From: Halorubrum sp. BOL3-1
GTDB taxonomy: Archaea; Halobacteriota; Halobacteria; Halobacteriales; Haloferacaceae
Reading direction: 5' to 3'
Length of the DNA: 64,000 bases
NCBI RefSeq assembly: GCF_004114375.1
Contig: NZ_CP034693.1
Span: 62,001-126,000 of the forward strand
In this document: positions 46,043-54,981 of the stretch, one piece after another
How the letters are laid out: every line of letters starts with the position of its first letter
Position numbering within the stretch: the stretch's first letter is position 1
Position numbers and translations under genes: made by a program
The notes under the pieces: model-generated
Databases searched by the model: none
What the model was told of the DNA's origin: nothing
Seen by the model: only the letters and a program-made list of their open reading frames with translations

Positions 46043-49000
46043 GTGAGTCGCTTCGCTGTCGTTGGCTGTTCCAACTGTGGTCAACACTGGGTCATCGAGG
46101 ACAGTGTCAGTAACAGCGCTGCTGGCCGGCGTGAGTGTCTCCGCTGTGGGAATCAGTATTCAGATGATCAGTTGCGACGTCGAGCGAGAGCAGACACGTG
46201 GGAGGCCGCTGTTGAGCAACGGTCGGCACTTCTCGCGAGCGCTCGTAGTGCCAGCGCTGAGTTCGACGAGGTCGGCCGCTACGCCGAGCTTGAACACGAG
46301 TGGGACCGCGACCTCGTCGGCGAGCCGCTCGGCGTCCAAGTGCTTACAGGGGCCTTTTCGGACGACCAGCATCTTGACGCGGCACAAGGAGAGACAGACG
46401 ACGGGAGCGATCACACTCCTCGGCAGCTAGGAGATCTCCGCTGTGGCGAGGACGCGGGTCTCTGGATGGTCCAGCAGTACCCGGCCGTGTCATCGGGGAC
46501 AGTACGCCTCGATGAGGAGAGTCGGCCGGGTGAACTCTGGCAGCGTCTTGTGGCTGTCCTCGAAGCCGATATTGCGCTCGCCGTGCGCGAACTCGTCGGT
46601 GGTGTTGCTGATGGAGTTGCCTGGCAGACGCTCGAAGCGATCATCGACGATCAGCTCGGGACCGTCGATCAAGAGGCGCTTCCAGACGCAGCGAGTCTGA
46701 ACGGGTCAATCGTTGCGTCAACGCTGTTGAGCCTGTGTAACGACGTCGAGTCCGAGCAGCATCAGCAGGCGCTCGAACTGCTCGAGAGCTTTGGAAGCGC
46801 AGAGTTCGGTCCGCTTGGTATCGGTTTCAATGGTGAGCTAGAGGACGTCCGTCGGATTGTGAAGCCGTTGCTCGCCGCCGCAGAGCACACGCCGACGCTC
46901 ACCGTGCGGATCGATGAGTCATTGCGGGAGATCGGCCACGTCGACCAACGCCGGCAAATGGTCCAGCTGCTCAGTTGGCTCGGTCACGGGGTGGACGTCC
47001 GGGTCGTGTTCGAGTCCTCTATCTGGATGCGGCGCTTTGCCTGGAGTTATGATCCGGAGATCGATGTTGACGGATTAGAGGGGAACGTCTCGGACGTGGC
47101 CGCGTTCAATGTGAGTTCACAGTGCGATACAGGCCAGCGCACGCACGGTACCGTTGACGACCACGTTGCGGCCGCGTGTGAGGCGCTTGAGACGGACGGT
47201 GAGGTTGTCGCCACCCTCGAACGTATTGGGGCAGAGGCCGGCCAGACAGCCGCCTACGAGGCGCTCTATGAGGCTGCTCCGTACGATGACCCCGACCAGT
47301 CCCGGAACAACATCGCGTACCACCTACGGCAGCTTCGCAAACACGAACTCGTGACCGAACGCATCGTGACCAGCGACGGGAGCAAAGTCGCAATTCGCCC
47401 GGCTGGCGTGCGTTTCCTCGACGAAATTAGCCGATCTGGAACGCATCAGAAACGCCTTCAGAATTCTGTGAGTCGGACCGGAAAATCTGACGACAATTTG
47501 GAGTCTAGACCCGCGCACACACGTGAGAGGGGGACCGGCTGGAGCCGTGACCGCCTCCCGGCACTCCACTCCATCCGACCGCTTCCCCGCTCTACGTATC
47601 AGGCTGCCGTCGCAGCGACCCCCGAGAATGGCGTCGCGACGGTCGGTGCTGCGGTTTCTGAGTGGGATGACCGAGCATCTCCCCACCGGTACATGGACTG
47701 GGAAAACGATCGCCTCGCCATAGCCGCTGAGGTCGACAATCCGATGCAGTGGGCGGTCTGTACTGCTCGGTCGTTAGGTGATGTGTTCGTCTGGGATAAC
47801 CTGCTAACTGACGAGCGGCTCGACGAGCATAGTGAGTTCCGGCGGCTCCTCCAGGAGGCACCTGGAGTTCTCCAAAATAGTGCGTGTCTCGGGTGGATTG
47901 CTGAGGAAGACGAGCTGGTTGATGATATCGGTGAGTTCAGCGATCGAATACAGGATGTCCTTGAGGAGATCTGCGAGATGACGCGGGACATGACCCACGG
48001 GGAATACCGCGAATACAACTCCCGAACGGCCTTCCGAACGCAGATCCTCAAAGAGTCACTTGGCGTGATCGGCGTGATGACCCGATTACTGGACTTCGCT
48101 GGCATCGATATCCTTCGAATCGGTCGGATGCCCCGGTTCAAGAGCGATTTTGATGACGAGAAGCTCTCGAGTATCGCGAAGTTCGTCGGGATCAATTCGG
48201 CGATCGCGTCAAAGTACGGGATGGCATCGGTGTTCCGCCAACTGTTCGAGGACCGTGACGAGGTGCTTCGGTGGTCGATGGACGTTGATGTCGACGCCGC
48301 AGAGCCGTTCGGTGAACTCATCGGCTCGTGGTGTCTGTTTGCCGATTACGGCGACCGCCAAGAAGTGTTTGCTGAGAAGCTTCGATCCAACGTCTCGCCG
48401 AAGGACGTCCGGGATGATGCCCCGGAGATCGGCGTCCGTGTCCCTGTTCAGACGTCGACGAGCCGAGCCCAGTACCGGGATCGGCTCGAGGAAGCGCTTG
48501 AGGCGAAGAATCTCCTTGCGACTCCAGAGGCAGTATCGGTACTTCACGGATTATGTCGGTCGCCATTGGCTATCGCGAACGGCGTCGCCCGAGGCTTGGA
48601 GCCGGAAACCGAGACGCGACATATCCGCTCTGCTGAGCTCCGGCGCATCATCGCAGCCCTGTCACCAGAGCAGGTCCTCCGGGATGCGTCGTCGACGCCA
48701 CGAAAGGCGCTTGTGGCGCTTGCCGACGCCGATGAATTCGTGACGCAGTCAGCACTCGCGGAGAGTGCTGGGGTGTCGGCTCGCTCGCTTCGTGACCACC
48801 TTCCCGACCTCGTCGATGCTGGGATCGTCGCGACGGCAAATGCTGGCTATCGACTCCAGCTGTCGTTTGCGGAAACGGATCGGGACGACGGAGAACTGCC
48901 TGAGCGGTATCGGGACATCTACCCACACTGGGTGAGCGATCCGACTGTTAGCAACGACGTCCACGCTGCGGCCGGAGCGTTACGGACAGCTCGGGATCAT

Positions 49001-49252
49001 CACGGACCGGATGGACCAGTCTCATCAGAGGAAGTCGGCTTCGCTGGCGACGTCTTGCTGGAAGTTACAGAGCCATGGCCGTTACTCGATGAGGTGCTGC
49101 CAGCGCTGTGGGCAGTGACTGCGAGAGCGTGCTATCGAGAGGACGCCACTGTCGCTGGTGGCGCTCTGGTTGAACGCAAGACTGAGATAATGGGGAGACG
49201 TCCGCGTCAGCTGAGTCTTCAAGAAGCGACTAGCAAGAAGCCTATCAGCTGA
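46043..49252 (+). CDS. Large DUF5817-type protein with zinc ribbon and winged helices
   Basis: 1069 aa from a GTG start. The first 65 residues are a zinc ribbon of the DUF5817 kind (VVGCSNCGQHWVIED...CLRCGNQYSDDQLRRRARAD, four Cys). The middle contains a winged-helix-like region (about 410-460, PDQSRNNIAYHLRQLRKHELV) and the C-terminal third another (about 905-940, VTQSALAESAGVSARSLRDHLPDLV). No ATPase, nuclease or membrane segments are visible. Such long proteins occur on haloarchaeal plasmids and proviruses with unknown function. It is probably DNA-binding. Confidence 0.7.
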   Translation: MSRFAVVGCSNCGQHWVIEDSVSNSAAGRRECLRCGNQYSDDQLRRRARADTWEAAVEQRSALLASARSASAEFDEVGRYAELEHEWDRDLVGEPLGVQVLTGAFSDDQHLDAAQGETDDGSDHTPRQLGDLRCGEDAGLWMVQQYPAVSSGTVRLDEESRPGELWQRLVAVLEADIALAVRELVGGVADGVAWQTLEAIIDDQLGTVDQEALPDAASLNGSIVASTLLSLCNDVESEQHQQALELLESFGSAEFGPLGIGFNGELEDVRRIVKPLLAAAEHTPTLTVRIDESLREIGHVDQRRQMVQLLSWLGHGVDVRVVFESSIWMRRFAWSYDPEIDVDGLEGNVSDVAAFNVSSQCDTGQRTHGTVDDHVAAACEALETDGEVVATLERIGAEAGQTAAYEALYEAAPYDDPDQSRNNIAYHLRQLRKHELVTERIVTSDGSKVAIRPAGVRFLDEISRSGTHQKRLQNSVSRTGKSDDNLESRPAHTRERGTGWSRDRLPALHSIRPLPRSTYQAAVAATPENGVATVGAAVSEWDDRASPHRYMDWENDRLAIAAEVDNPMQWAVCTARSLGDVFVWDNLLTDERLDEHSEFRRLLQEAPGVLQNSACLGWIAEEDELVDDIGEFSDRIQDVLEEICEMTRDMTHGEYREYNSRTAFRTQILKESLGVIGVMTRLLDFAGIDILRIGRMPRFKSDFDDEKLSSIAKFVGINSAIASKYGMASVFRQLFEDRDEVLRWSMDVDVDAAEPFGELIGSWCLFADYGDRQEVFAEKLRSNVSPKDVRDDAPEIGVRVPVQTSTSRAQYRDRLEEALEAKNLLATPEAVSVLHGLCRSPLAIANGVARGLEPETETRHIRSAELRRIIAALSPEQVLRDASSTPRKALVALADADEFVTQSALAESAGVSARSLRDHLPDLVDAGIVATANAGYRLQLSFAETDRDDGELPERYRDIYPHWVSDPTVSNDVHAAAGALRTARDHHGPDGPVSSEEVGFAGDVLLEVTEPWPLLDEVLPALWAVTARACYREDATVAGGALVERKTEIMGRRPRQLSLQEATSKKPIS

Positions 49253-49515
49253 GTTCTGGAGATATTTTAGCGTCTGTCACCGATGATTTGTGGAGGCTTG
49301 GCACCTTGCTCTCGCTTTCATATACCTCACGAGATTGTTGCGCCACATGCTGTTCCTCCTGAATCGCTCACCAACGTTTACTCCGTTTATTTCGTCTTAT
49401 TTACGATGAACTACCCGGTAGACTGAGCCTGCGTATTAAACGATAACCCACTAATGGGTGTCAAAAACCAGTGAGAGCGAGTATTTAATGGAGTACGGAA
49501 GAATAGAATCTTTAT

Positions 49516-49713
49516 ATGGAAATAGTCTGTGTATTAAAACGCTGGAAAGAGGAAATCTCTCTCCTCTTTCTATGTATCGGTTGGATTATTCTTGGAGTTA
49601 TTAATGGGGGACCCTCTATTCCAAGCACGCCTTACGAAGTTTCTCTCCTTGTGATGTTTCTCCTCACGTTTGGGATTCTGGTTCACAAGGTGCGACAGTC
49701 AGCATCGGCCTGA
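49516..49713 (+). CDS. Small two-helix membrane protein
   Basis: 65 aa with two hydrophobic helices (about 14-32 and 43-58), a basic first loop and a basic end. An AT-rich promoter-like TATTTAATGG lies about 35 bp upstream. It ends about 20 bp before the left inverted arm begins. Function unknown. Confidence 0.5.
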   Translation: MEIVCVLKRWKEEISLLFLCIGWIILGVINGGPSIPSTPYEVSLLVMFLLTFGILVHKVRQSASA

Positions 49714-49873
49714 GCAGTACTTCCTCTGTATTGACCGATCCGACCTGCTAGTTTTTCGAGGAGCTTCTGTTCGAAATACGCGTATTCTCTTCAGCACACA
49801 CTAGATTACCATCTCAGAAGACCGTAAAACGCGAGATTTAGGTACTTTGGGTAGCTTATACTCGTGATACTTG

Positions 49874-50305
49874 ATGATCGAGATTCCTGATTCGCTTCGC
49901 TCTGTGTTCAGTGCTTAACTCGAACAACGTGATGGGTCATATGTCGTCGATATACCGACGAGTGAAATCGAACATGACGCGCTCGCTGCCGACGAAACGT
50001 ACCGCGTCGCGATCTTGGCGTCAGAATCCTCGACAGACCAGACGACTCACCAAGAGCAACAGCAATCGACTACACAAGATACGGCTCCGACGTCGAACGG
50101 TCCTCCGGTAAATGAAGGTGAGGTCCGCGACGTGACGATCGAGACGACTGGTGATCAGGGCGACGGCATCGCGAAGGTTGAACGCGGCTACGTCGTGATC
50201 GTTCCTGGCGGGCAACCAGGTGATGAGCCGACGGTCGAGATCGAGCAGGTCAAAGCAAACGTCGCGTTTGCCAGTATCGTCGAACGCGACTCACGAGCGC
50301 TATAG
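49874..50305 (+). pseudogene. TRAM-domain protein, nonsense-disrupted copy
   Basis: Codon 15 is TAA (49916-49918), where the intact copy at 62959-63390 has CAA. The rest of the frame is open and nearly identical, including the C-terminal TRAM domain (VRDVTIETTGDQGDGIAKVERGYVVIVPGG). TRAM is a small beta-barrel RNA-binding domain. Only a weak TTG start (50015) remains downstream, so this copy is probably not expressed as full protein. Confidence 0.85.
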
Positions 50306-50371
50306 CGTCGATTTATCACCGACCGCCTGTAGGGCCAGCGTCGTTGAGATTCTAACTGTCTCGGCTCACGT

Positions 50372-50719
50372 TTACTCACTTCCCGGCTTGCCGACGTACT
50401 CAGATTTCATTGTCCCATTCTCACGATAGTAGCGGTAGAGATATGGACCGTGCATATCCGCGGGATCCCCGCTGGTGCATTTACAGCTGTCGTCGCCACA
50501 GGTGACTTTCTCTTTGACGACGGTTCCGTTCTCCGCATTGTCGGGTTCGTCAACGGGGTCGGCGGTCTCGGGAAGCTCGTTGATGCCGACCGACTGGCCA
50601 CGATACTCGATGAGCGCCTCGATGTAGCGCTGTACCTCGTCGAGTGTCTCCGTATCCTGTTTCGGGAGCCCCTCCGCGAGATACTTCGGGAGCGAGGCGG
50701 GTGGTGACGGCTGCTCCAC
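50372..50719 (-). CDS. DUF6788 family protein, copy A
   Basis: 115 aa from GTG 50719 (a stop lies two codons upstream in frame). The N-terminal half is helical (LPKYLAEGLPKQDTETLDEVQRYIEALIEY). The C-terminal part has a compact Cys motif (VTCGDDSCKCTSG) followed by HGPYLYRYYRENGTMKSEYVG, typical of the haloarchaeal DUF6788 family. It is probably a small nucleic-acid-binding or regulatory protein, but the function is unknown. Its start codon lies within an 11-bp inverted repeat. Confidence 0.75.
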   Translation of the reverse strand: MEQPSPPASLPKYLAEGLPKQDTETLDEVQRYIEALIEYRGQSVGINELPETADPVDEPDNAENGTVVKEKVTCGDDSCKCTSGDPADMHGPYLYRYYRENGTMKSEYVGKPGSE

Positions 50720-50770
50720 GCCTTATGTAACAACTGGAGCCACTTTAGCGCTCGCTTGATACATAAGGCG
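50719..50770. promoter_or_regulatory. 11-bp inverted repeat before DUF6788, copy A
   Basis: CGCCTTATGTA (50719-50729) and TACATAAGGCG (50760-50770) are perfect inverted repeats 30 bp apart. One arm covers the DUF6788 start codon and the other flanks the end of the zinc-ribbon gene. The same pair is conserved in the other arm at 62494-62545. It could be an autoregulatory operator or a transcript hairpin. Confidence 0.55.
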
Positions 50771-50806
50771 CTGAACCCGCTCCGCCAACTGTGAGTTCTT
50801 CAGCAA

Positions 50807-50962
50807 TCACTCGAGATCGTAGGCCGCAATCTCGTGAGCGCCACACTGTGGACATTCATCGACGTTCTTCTCGACGCTGTATCCACAGTGACGGCATTCG
50901 TAGATGGTTGTCGATGACGGCTCAGGTCTGACGATTTGCTGGATGAACTGTTTACTGAGCAT
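50807..50962 (-). CDS. Zinc-ribbon microprotein 2, copy A
   Basis: 51 aa. An N-terminal helix (SKQFIQQIVRPEP) leads to a rubredoxin-like ribbon CRHCGYSVEKNVDECPQCGAHE with four Cys. Its ATG overlaps the previous microprotein by 11 bp (ATGCTCAGTAA), so the two are translationally coupled. The family matches haloarchaeal CPxCG zinc proteins. Function unknown. Confidence 0.7.
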   Translation of the reverse strand: MLSKQFIQQIVRPEPSSTTIYECRHCGYSVEKNVDECPQCGAHEIAAYDLE

Positions 50963-51119
50963 TGATGGGATCGACGATCTCGCCACAGCCGGGACATTCG
51001 GCCCACACACCCGGTTCACCGCTAGCTGTTTCATACTCGATGATCGCGTGTCGATCGGTCACTGTCTCGCCGCAGAATGAGCAGGTGCCACGGACCGTCT
51101 CTGGATTATCGGGGGTCAT
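50952..51119 (-). CDS. Zinc-ribbon microprotein 1, copy A
   Basis: 55 aa from ATG 51119. It has two Cys pairs, CSFC (residues 13-16) and CPGC (42-45), separated by a HAIIEYETASGEPGVWAE strand segment. The conserved frame in both inverted arms, with mostly silent or conservative changes, supports a real gene. Confidence 0.68.
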   Translation of the reverse strand: MTPDNPETVRGTCSFCGETVTDRHAIIEYETASGEPGVWAECPGCGEIVDPINAQ

Positions 51120-51347
51120 TCTCACAAGATCGGCGGCTTCTTTCAGGGGGAGAGGGAGCGTGTGACACTGTTTTGGAGCTGGTTCGGTCAGTGAGACCGA
51201 CTCAGCTTTGCTCCCTCACCTCGTGATTACAGACTCTGTGACTTATACCTCGGGCGAGCGGGGCGAAAGTACTACTCTAAGAAATCAGCGTGACCGCGGG
51301 TCGCAAGTAGCCATCGCGCAGTTGTAATCTGTGACGAAGGTAGACAC

Positions 51348-51437
51348 CTAGTGCCGCTTCAACAATTGGGTGCTAGAAACGACCGATGAACGGCCTGTAG
51401 AAGGAATCTAGCAGATCACAACTGAAGGCCCACTAGC
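51348..51437 (+). repeat. About 90-bp direct repeat, left copy
   Basis: CTAGTGCCGCTTCAAC... to ...CTGAAGGCCCACTAGC recurs in the same orientation at 52301-52391 with scattered changes (roughly three quarters identical by eye). The repeats flank the MITE and SnoaL-like gene. It begins exactly where the left inverted arm ends. Confidence 0.75.
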
Positions 51438-51467
51438 CACTTTGCTGCGTTCGGGAAGATCAAAGGG

Positions 51468-51691
51468 CATTCGTCTTTAGTTAAGCCTGATAGTAATATT
51501 TACTTGTAGTATTATGTCTAGTGATATTGAAAAGCACTAATTGAACGAGCCAGACACCGTATCCACTGAAACCAAGCAATAAAGCAACCTAGAAACAAGG
51601 TTTTCTCGCCATAGCGGGAGTGAATCGACAGAATTCGAGTGGAAACTGGGTCTAGATAGTATTACTGAGAGTATTAAATAAAGACGGATGG
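51468..51691. mobile_element. MITE, copy 2 (224 bp)
   Basis: Same element as at 19993-20218, with matching terminal repeats (CATTCGTCTTTAGTTAA left; its right end AATAAAGACGGATGG). No coding capacity. It lies directly before the SnoaL-like gene, and its right end contains TATTAAATAAAG, a good TATA-like sequence that could drive that gene. Confidence 0.8.
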
Positions 51692-51732
51692 ACCAAAAGG
51701 TAATTATCATACACGCAAAACACTACATCTCG

Positions 51733-52170
51733 ATGACTGAATCATCAAACGCGACACGGATCCGTCGTCTTTTCAACGAAGTATGGACCGACGGCAATCT
51801 CGACGTGGTCGATGAGATCGTTGCCGATGAGTTTGTCTTCACTCGCGGCGGCGAAATCCAGACGGGAGGCGTGGAACTCTACAAGTCCCTCGTTCGCAGC
51901 ACACGAGAAATGTTCCCCGACATGGAGTACACACTAGACGACGTACTCGTTGGCGAGGACGGCAACGCTGTCACAGTCAGGTGGACAGTGACAGCAACGC
52001 ACGAAGGCGAATACATGGGCATCGAACCCACCCACCAGACGATCGAGATGGAAGGGCTTGAACTCAACAAATTCGAGGATGGACGTCTCGTCGAAACGTG
52101 TACGCATCCACACTGGGAAGGATTCCTCGAAGACGTCGGCGTACTCCCCCTCAGCTCCACTGAACCGTGA
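51733..52170 (+). CDS. SnoaL-like ester cyclase family protein
   Basis: 145 aa from ATG 51733 (the frame opens at 51688 inside the MITE end, but the SnoaL fold begins here). It is a cystatin-like alpha+beta fold: ATRIRRLFNEVWTDGNLDVVDEIVADEFV, MFPDMEYTLDDVLVGEDGNAVTVRWTVTATHEGEYMGIEPT, ELNKFEDGRLVETCTHPHWEGFLEDVGVL. Family members bind or cyclise small hydrophobic molecules, but most are uncharacterised. It is bracketed by the direct repeats, which hints that it moved in as a unit. Confidence 0.8.
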   Translation: MTESSNATRIRRLFNEVWTDGNLDVVDEIVADEFVFTRGGEIQTGGVELYKSLVRSTREMFPDMEYTLDDVLVGEDGNAVTVRWTVTATHEGEYMGIEPTHQTIEMEGLELNKFEDGRLVETCTHPHWEGFLEDVGVLPLSSTEP

Positions 52171-52300
52171 TATCACTCCTCGTCGCACCCCGAGCAAGTG
52201 GCTATTTCAGCCTTTTTGTAACTCTTTCTCAGTGAAAGGGGTCACCAGCAGTGCTGATTTCCCCGCCGGAGTACATAAAAATCGATGTCGACACAGATAT

Positions 52301-52391
52301 CTACTGCCGTTTCAACGATAATCTGCTAGAAACGGCCGATAGACGATCTGTAGCAGGAGTCTAGTAGATCACGACTGAAGGCCCACTAGCT
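52301..52391 (+). repeat. About 90-bp direct repeat, right copy
   Basis: Second copy of the sequence at 51348-51437. It ends at the stop codon of the leftward HNH gene. No gene lies inside. Confidence 0.75.
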
Positions 52392-52863
52392 ATGTCGTCT
52401 CTGAGTTATCACCGTCTGTCGTCTCTGACGTCGAGTCAGTGTCGGATTCAGTCGTTTCGTGAGACTCATCAGGTGATTCTGACTGTTTATCGTGGGATCG
52501 TGCGCTCTGTGGTGTGCCCTCATCATCGCCGTAGAACCACTCGGCTTGTGCGCTGTTGAGCCGTGGCCCCTCGTAGTACACTTTATGATGCGCATTCCAC
52601 GCATTCCGGTGTTCGATCGGGAGTTGGCGATGCCACTGCCTGTATGGAGTCGCGTCCGTCTTGTGGACGTGGATATGACAGCGCTGACACAGTGGGATCA
52701 CGTTGGCGACGCAGTCGTCGGTATCGTCGCCGTTGATGTGGTGGAGTGAGTTTACCAACGGCCGATTGTCACTCCTAACCCAGTCTTCAGGTGGCCGCCC
52801 ACAGATGAGGCACTCAGTACCCCACGCATCGCGGACAGCCTGCCGAAATGAGCCGTCAGACAT
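52390..52863 (-). CDS. HNH endonuclease, paralogue 1
   Basis: 157 aa. The N-terminal half is an HNH/zinc domain: CLICGRPPEDW, SLHHINGDDTDDCVANVIPLCQRCHIHVHK, with the paired CxxC motifs and the His-His-Asn catalytic segment. The C-terminal tail is acidic and of low complexity. It is closely related to the gene at 54982-55515. It nicks or cuts DNA, and target and role are not known. Confidence 0.85.
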   Translation of the reverse strand: MSDGSFRQAVRDAWGTECLICGRPPEDWVRSDNRPLVNSLHHINGDDTDDCVANVIPLCQRCHIHVHKTDATPYRQWHRQLPIEHRNAWNAHHKVYYEGPRLNSAQAEWFYGDDEGTPQSARSHDKQSESPDESHETTESDTDSTSETTDGDNSETT

Positions 52864-54038
52864 GAGTTTCGGCCCCCTGTGAGCGCTTGCCTACGATGGG
52901 TCCACTGAGAGTTGGCAGCGTGTTCAGGCTGCCAGCTAGCAGTCGCTGTCTGAGAGTGTGAGTCGATACGACTATTCGTTCGTGTCGCATGTGTAACCAC
53001 CACTCCAACCGTGAAACAGTCGCGTTGGTGGCGGTCGCATACGTTGTGTATTTTGGTTGCTGCATGGTTCTGAGCGGGATCGGATGCGGGTCATCCCTTT
53101 TCCGAATCCCTCTCACTCCACTCGAGGGATACAAACAGATCTACAAGCGCATCAATTTCCACAACACAGCTCTGGTCGTATCATGAAACGTCGACTGATC
53201 GATGTGCCGTTGACAGCGTATGTTTACGACACCTGAACCCCACATCGCAGTTGTGATACACATATTATTGATATCTCGTTGTATCGGCTCGTGTATTCGG
53301 TTGCACCGGCGAGGACTTCGACACTGCACGCCGGACGGTGGATGTATTCCACGCCAGGCGAGTTTAGACGATCTTGGGTAAATAGAGAGCCGCCGTGTAG
53401 ATCATATCTGAGAAGTTTGTTGATAGAATAATTATACTGAGGATAATCTGTGTAATTATCCATAGTTACTCACTTCGACCTAATGTGAAAACGGGTGTCC
53501 TGACGATTACAGTCAAGTACGCTTACTTGTCTCTATTGTTTGCCTCCAAGATAGAATAATCAGATTTTGATCGCGACAGATAGTGCTAATATTGGCAGCA
53601 AAAGTCTGGAGACACGTATATTTGATATAATCATACTATATATTATCTTTATTAGGATCGAGTGCTAGTCGTGTTTGCTTGGAACAACCAGACTAGCAAG
53701 AGCGAATCGCAAGACGGGAACGAGACGGGTAAAATATCGTTGTGCAATCGTGGCTCCGGAAGTTCCGCGGACTGTCCAAGCAGGGCTTGGAACAGTCCGC
53801 TCATACGTTCGGCCTCATCAGATCGCTGAACCTCACCGGCGCATCCGTCGATATTACCATCGATTGCCTTGTTATGGGGGCTTTCCGCAGTTCTACATAA
53901 GAGCGTTTGGTCTTAACCAACAATCGTCTATTAGACACCAGATTGTTGGTTAACGAAATCCGTCTGTAGTTCCACATAGCTCCGAGCAATGCTGGTAGGG
54001 AAATTCCGAGATACAGTATAAAAAGAGAGAAGACGGCC
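52864..54038. other. AT-rich region with a 41-bp palindrome
   Basis: No convincing gene in about 1.2 kb, and composition is AT-richer than in the neighbours. TTAACCAACAATC (53913-53925) and GATTGTTGGTTAA (53941-53953) are perfect 13-bp inverted repeats. Their 15-bp spacer itself contains GTCTA-T-TAGAC. This could be a replication or partition site, a terminator or an operator. Confidence 0.45.
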
Positions 54039-54278
54039 TTAACGGTCGCGAGCGACTGCCGGGCAATCGTGGACGGCAATCCGTTCTGGGAGCCCGGTCG
54101 CTCCACAGACGGGACACTCCACGAGCGGCGTCGGCGGCAGGTTGCGACACTGTTCGCGGGCTGCCTCGAGATGCGCGCGGACAGCGGGCGACTCACACCG
54201 CGTGATCGCCTGTGCGAGATGCATCTCGAGTGCGTCGCGAGCCGTCCGTTCGGGCATGCGTCTCTCGCGACCAGTCAT
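54039..54278 (-). CDS. Small C2HC-type zinc protein
   Basis: 79 aa from ATG 54278, or 72 from ATG 54257. A helical N-terminal part (ERTARDALEMHLAQAITRCESPAVRAHLEAAREQC) precedes VECPVCGATGLPERIAVHDC, a C-C-H-C zinc site. The start overlaps the stop of a 25-codon upstream frame (TGATGA). A conserved CCCGATTGGGG motif lies about 160 bp upstream. Function unknown. Confidence 0.65.
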   Translation of the reverse strand: MTGRERRMPERTARDALEMHLAQAITRCESPAVRAHLEAAREQCRNLPPTPLVECPVCGATGLPERIAVHDCPAVARDR

Positions 54279-54981
54279 CGCAATCTTCCCGGTGGTCGGA
54301 TGGCGGTGGTCAAATGTCGAGACGACGGTCTGTCGGTAGTCGTCTTATCCATAGTGTCGAGGCGAGAACGGCCGCTGACCACACCAGCATCACCGAAATC
54401 TGGAGTGACCAACGCACTCAACTTTCTCACCTCACCCCAATCGGGAGATACAAATGATCTATCTCAAACCAATCCAACCATCCACTACCGCCGCACCACC
54501 ACGAGTCCATCACGTATCGACGCAGGCGAAGACAGCACCACAACCGCACCGCAGGTCCCGTAGCCAGAAGAAAAAAGTCGCATTGACGTTGTTGTCACTG
54601 GGGGGTAGCTACAGTGTTGCTCACTATCGATGGGCTTTCCCCATCGACATCCGCTCGAAGCCCCCAAGTCGGTGACCCCGAGTGAACCATGTACTCCAGA
54701 TTCCTTTGGCAGCCGACCCCAGCTCGGGACCGCAACTCCCAACTGAAACAGGGAGCCCAAACCACGGTGACGGCCTGATCGCTTGTTAGGCGACCTACAT
54801 GGGTTGCAACCTTTTGCTTACCTCCACCTGCCGCACGCGACAGGTGGCTTCTCCACGCTACCAGGGCATACTTATCCTAAAATTTCCCCTACTCATATAA
54901 GAAGGTCAGTATTTTTCTAAAAATGGACTTAACCAAGAGCAGAGACGCTACACCGCAAGAAGTTGGCCCTAATGTCGGGCG
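54279..54981. other. Intergenic region with operator copy 1 and a hairpin
   Basis: It holds the shared operator at 54428-54454 and a short frame (54352 back to 54276, 25 aa, MDKTTTDRPS...) coupled to the zinc protein. A hairpin CCACCTG/CAGGTGG lies at 54824-54830 with 54841-54847, and the palindrome GGTTGCAACC near 54802-54811. No larger gene seen. Confidence 0.4.
54428..54454 (-). promoter_or_regulatory. Shared operator/promoter motif, copy 1
   Basis: On the reverse strand this reads TTTGTAT, then CTCCCGATTGGGG, then TGAGGTG. The same arrangement recurs at 55665-55691 and 58388-58414, each before leftward genes of this segment. The TATA-like part followed by a short inverted repeat suggests a repressor site between TATA box and transcription start. 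Confidence 0.6.

Larger units (their letters stand above)
49732..51348 (+). repeat. Left arm of a 1.6-kb inverted repeat
   Basis: This segment recurs in opposite orientation at 61916-63536, with the same gene order (TRAM protein, DUF6788, two zinc-ribbon microproteins). The match begins at CCGATCCGACCTGCTAG and ends at GTAGACACC. Differences are scattered point changes plus short length changes. The arms enclose 10.6 kb of plasmid-like genes. Homologous recombination between arms could invert that segment. Confidence 0.9.

Noticed and set aside
45772-46113. Frame across the hairpin region before the DUF5817 gene
   Set aside because: Composition is not haloarchaeal protein-like (Arg/Ser-rich, low acidity), and the stems explain the sequence better.
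50015-50305. TTG-initiated short TRAM protein in the left arm
   Set aside because: The TTG is only the in-frame remainder after the nonsense codon. No promoter or ribosome-binding sequence supports re-initiation.
54824-54847. Hairpin CCACCTG/CAGGTGG as an IS200/IS605 end
   Set aside because: No adjacent tnpA or tnpB sequence and no matching left end, so it was left as an unexplained hairpin.
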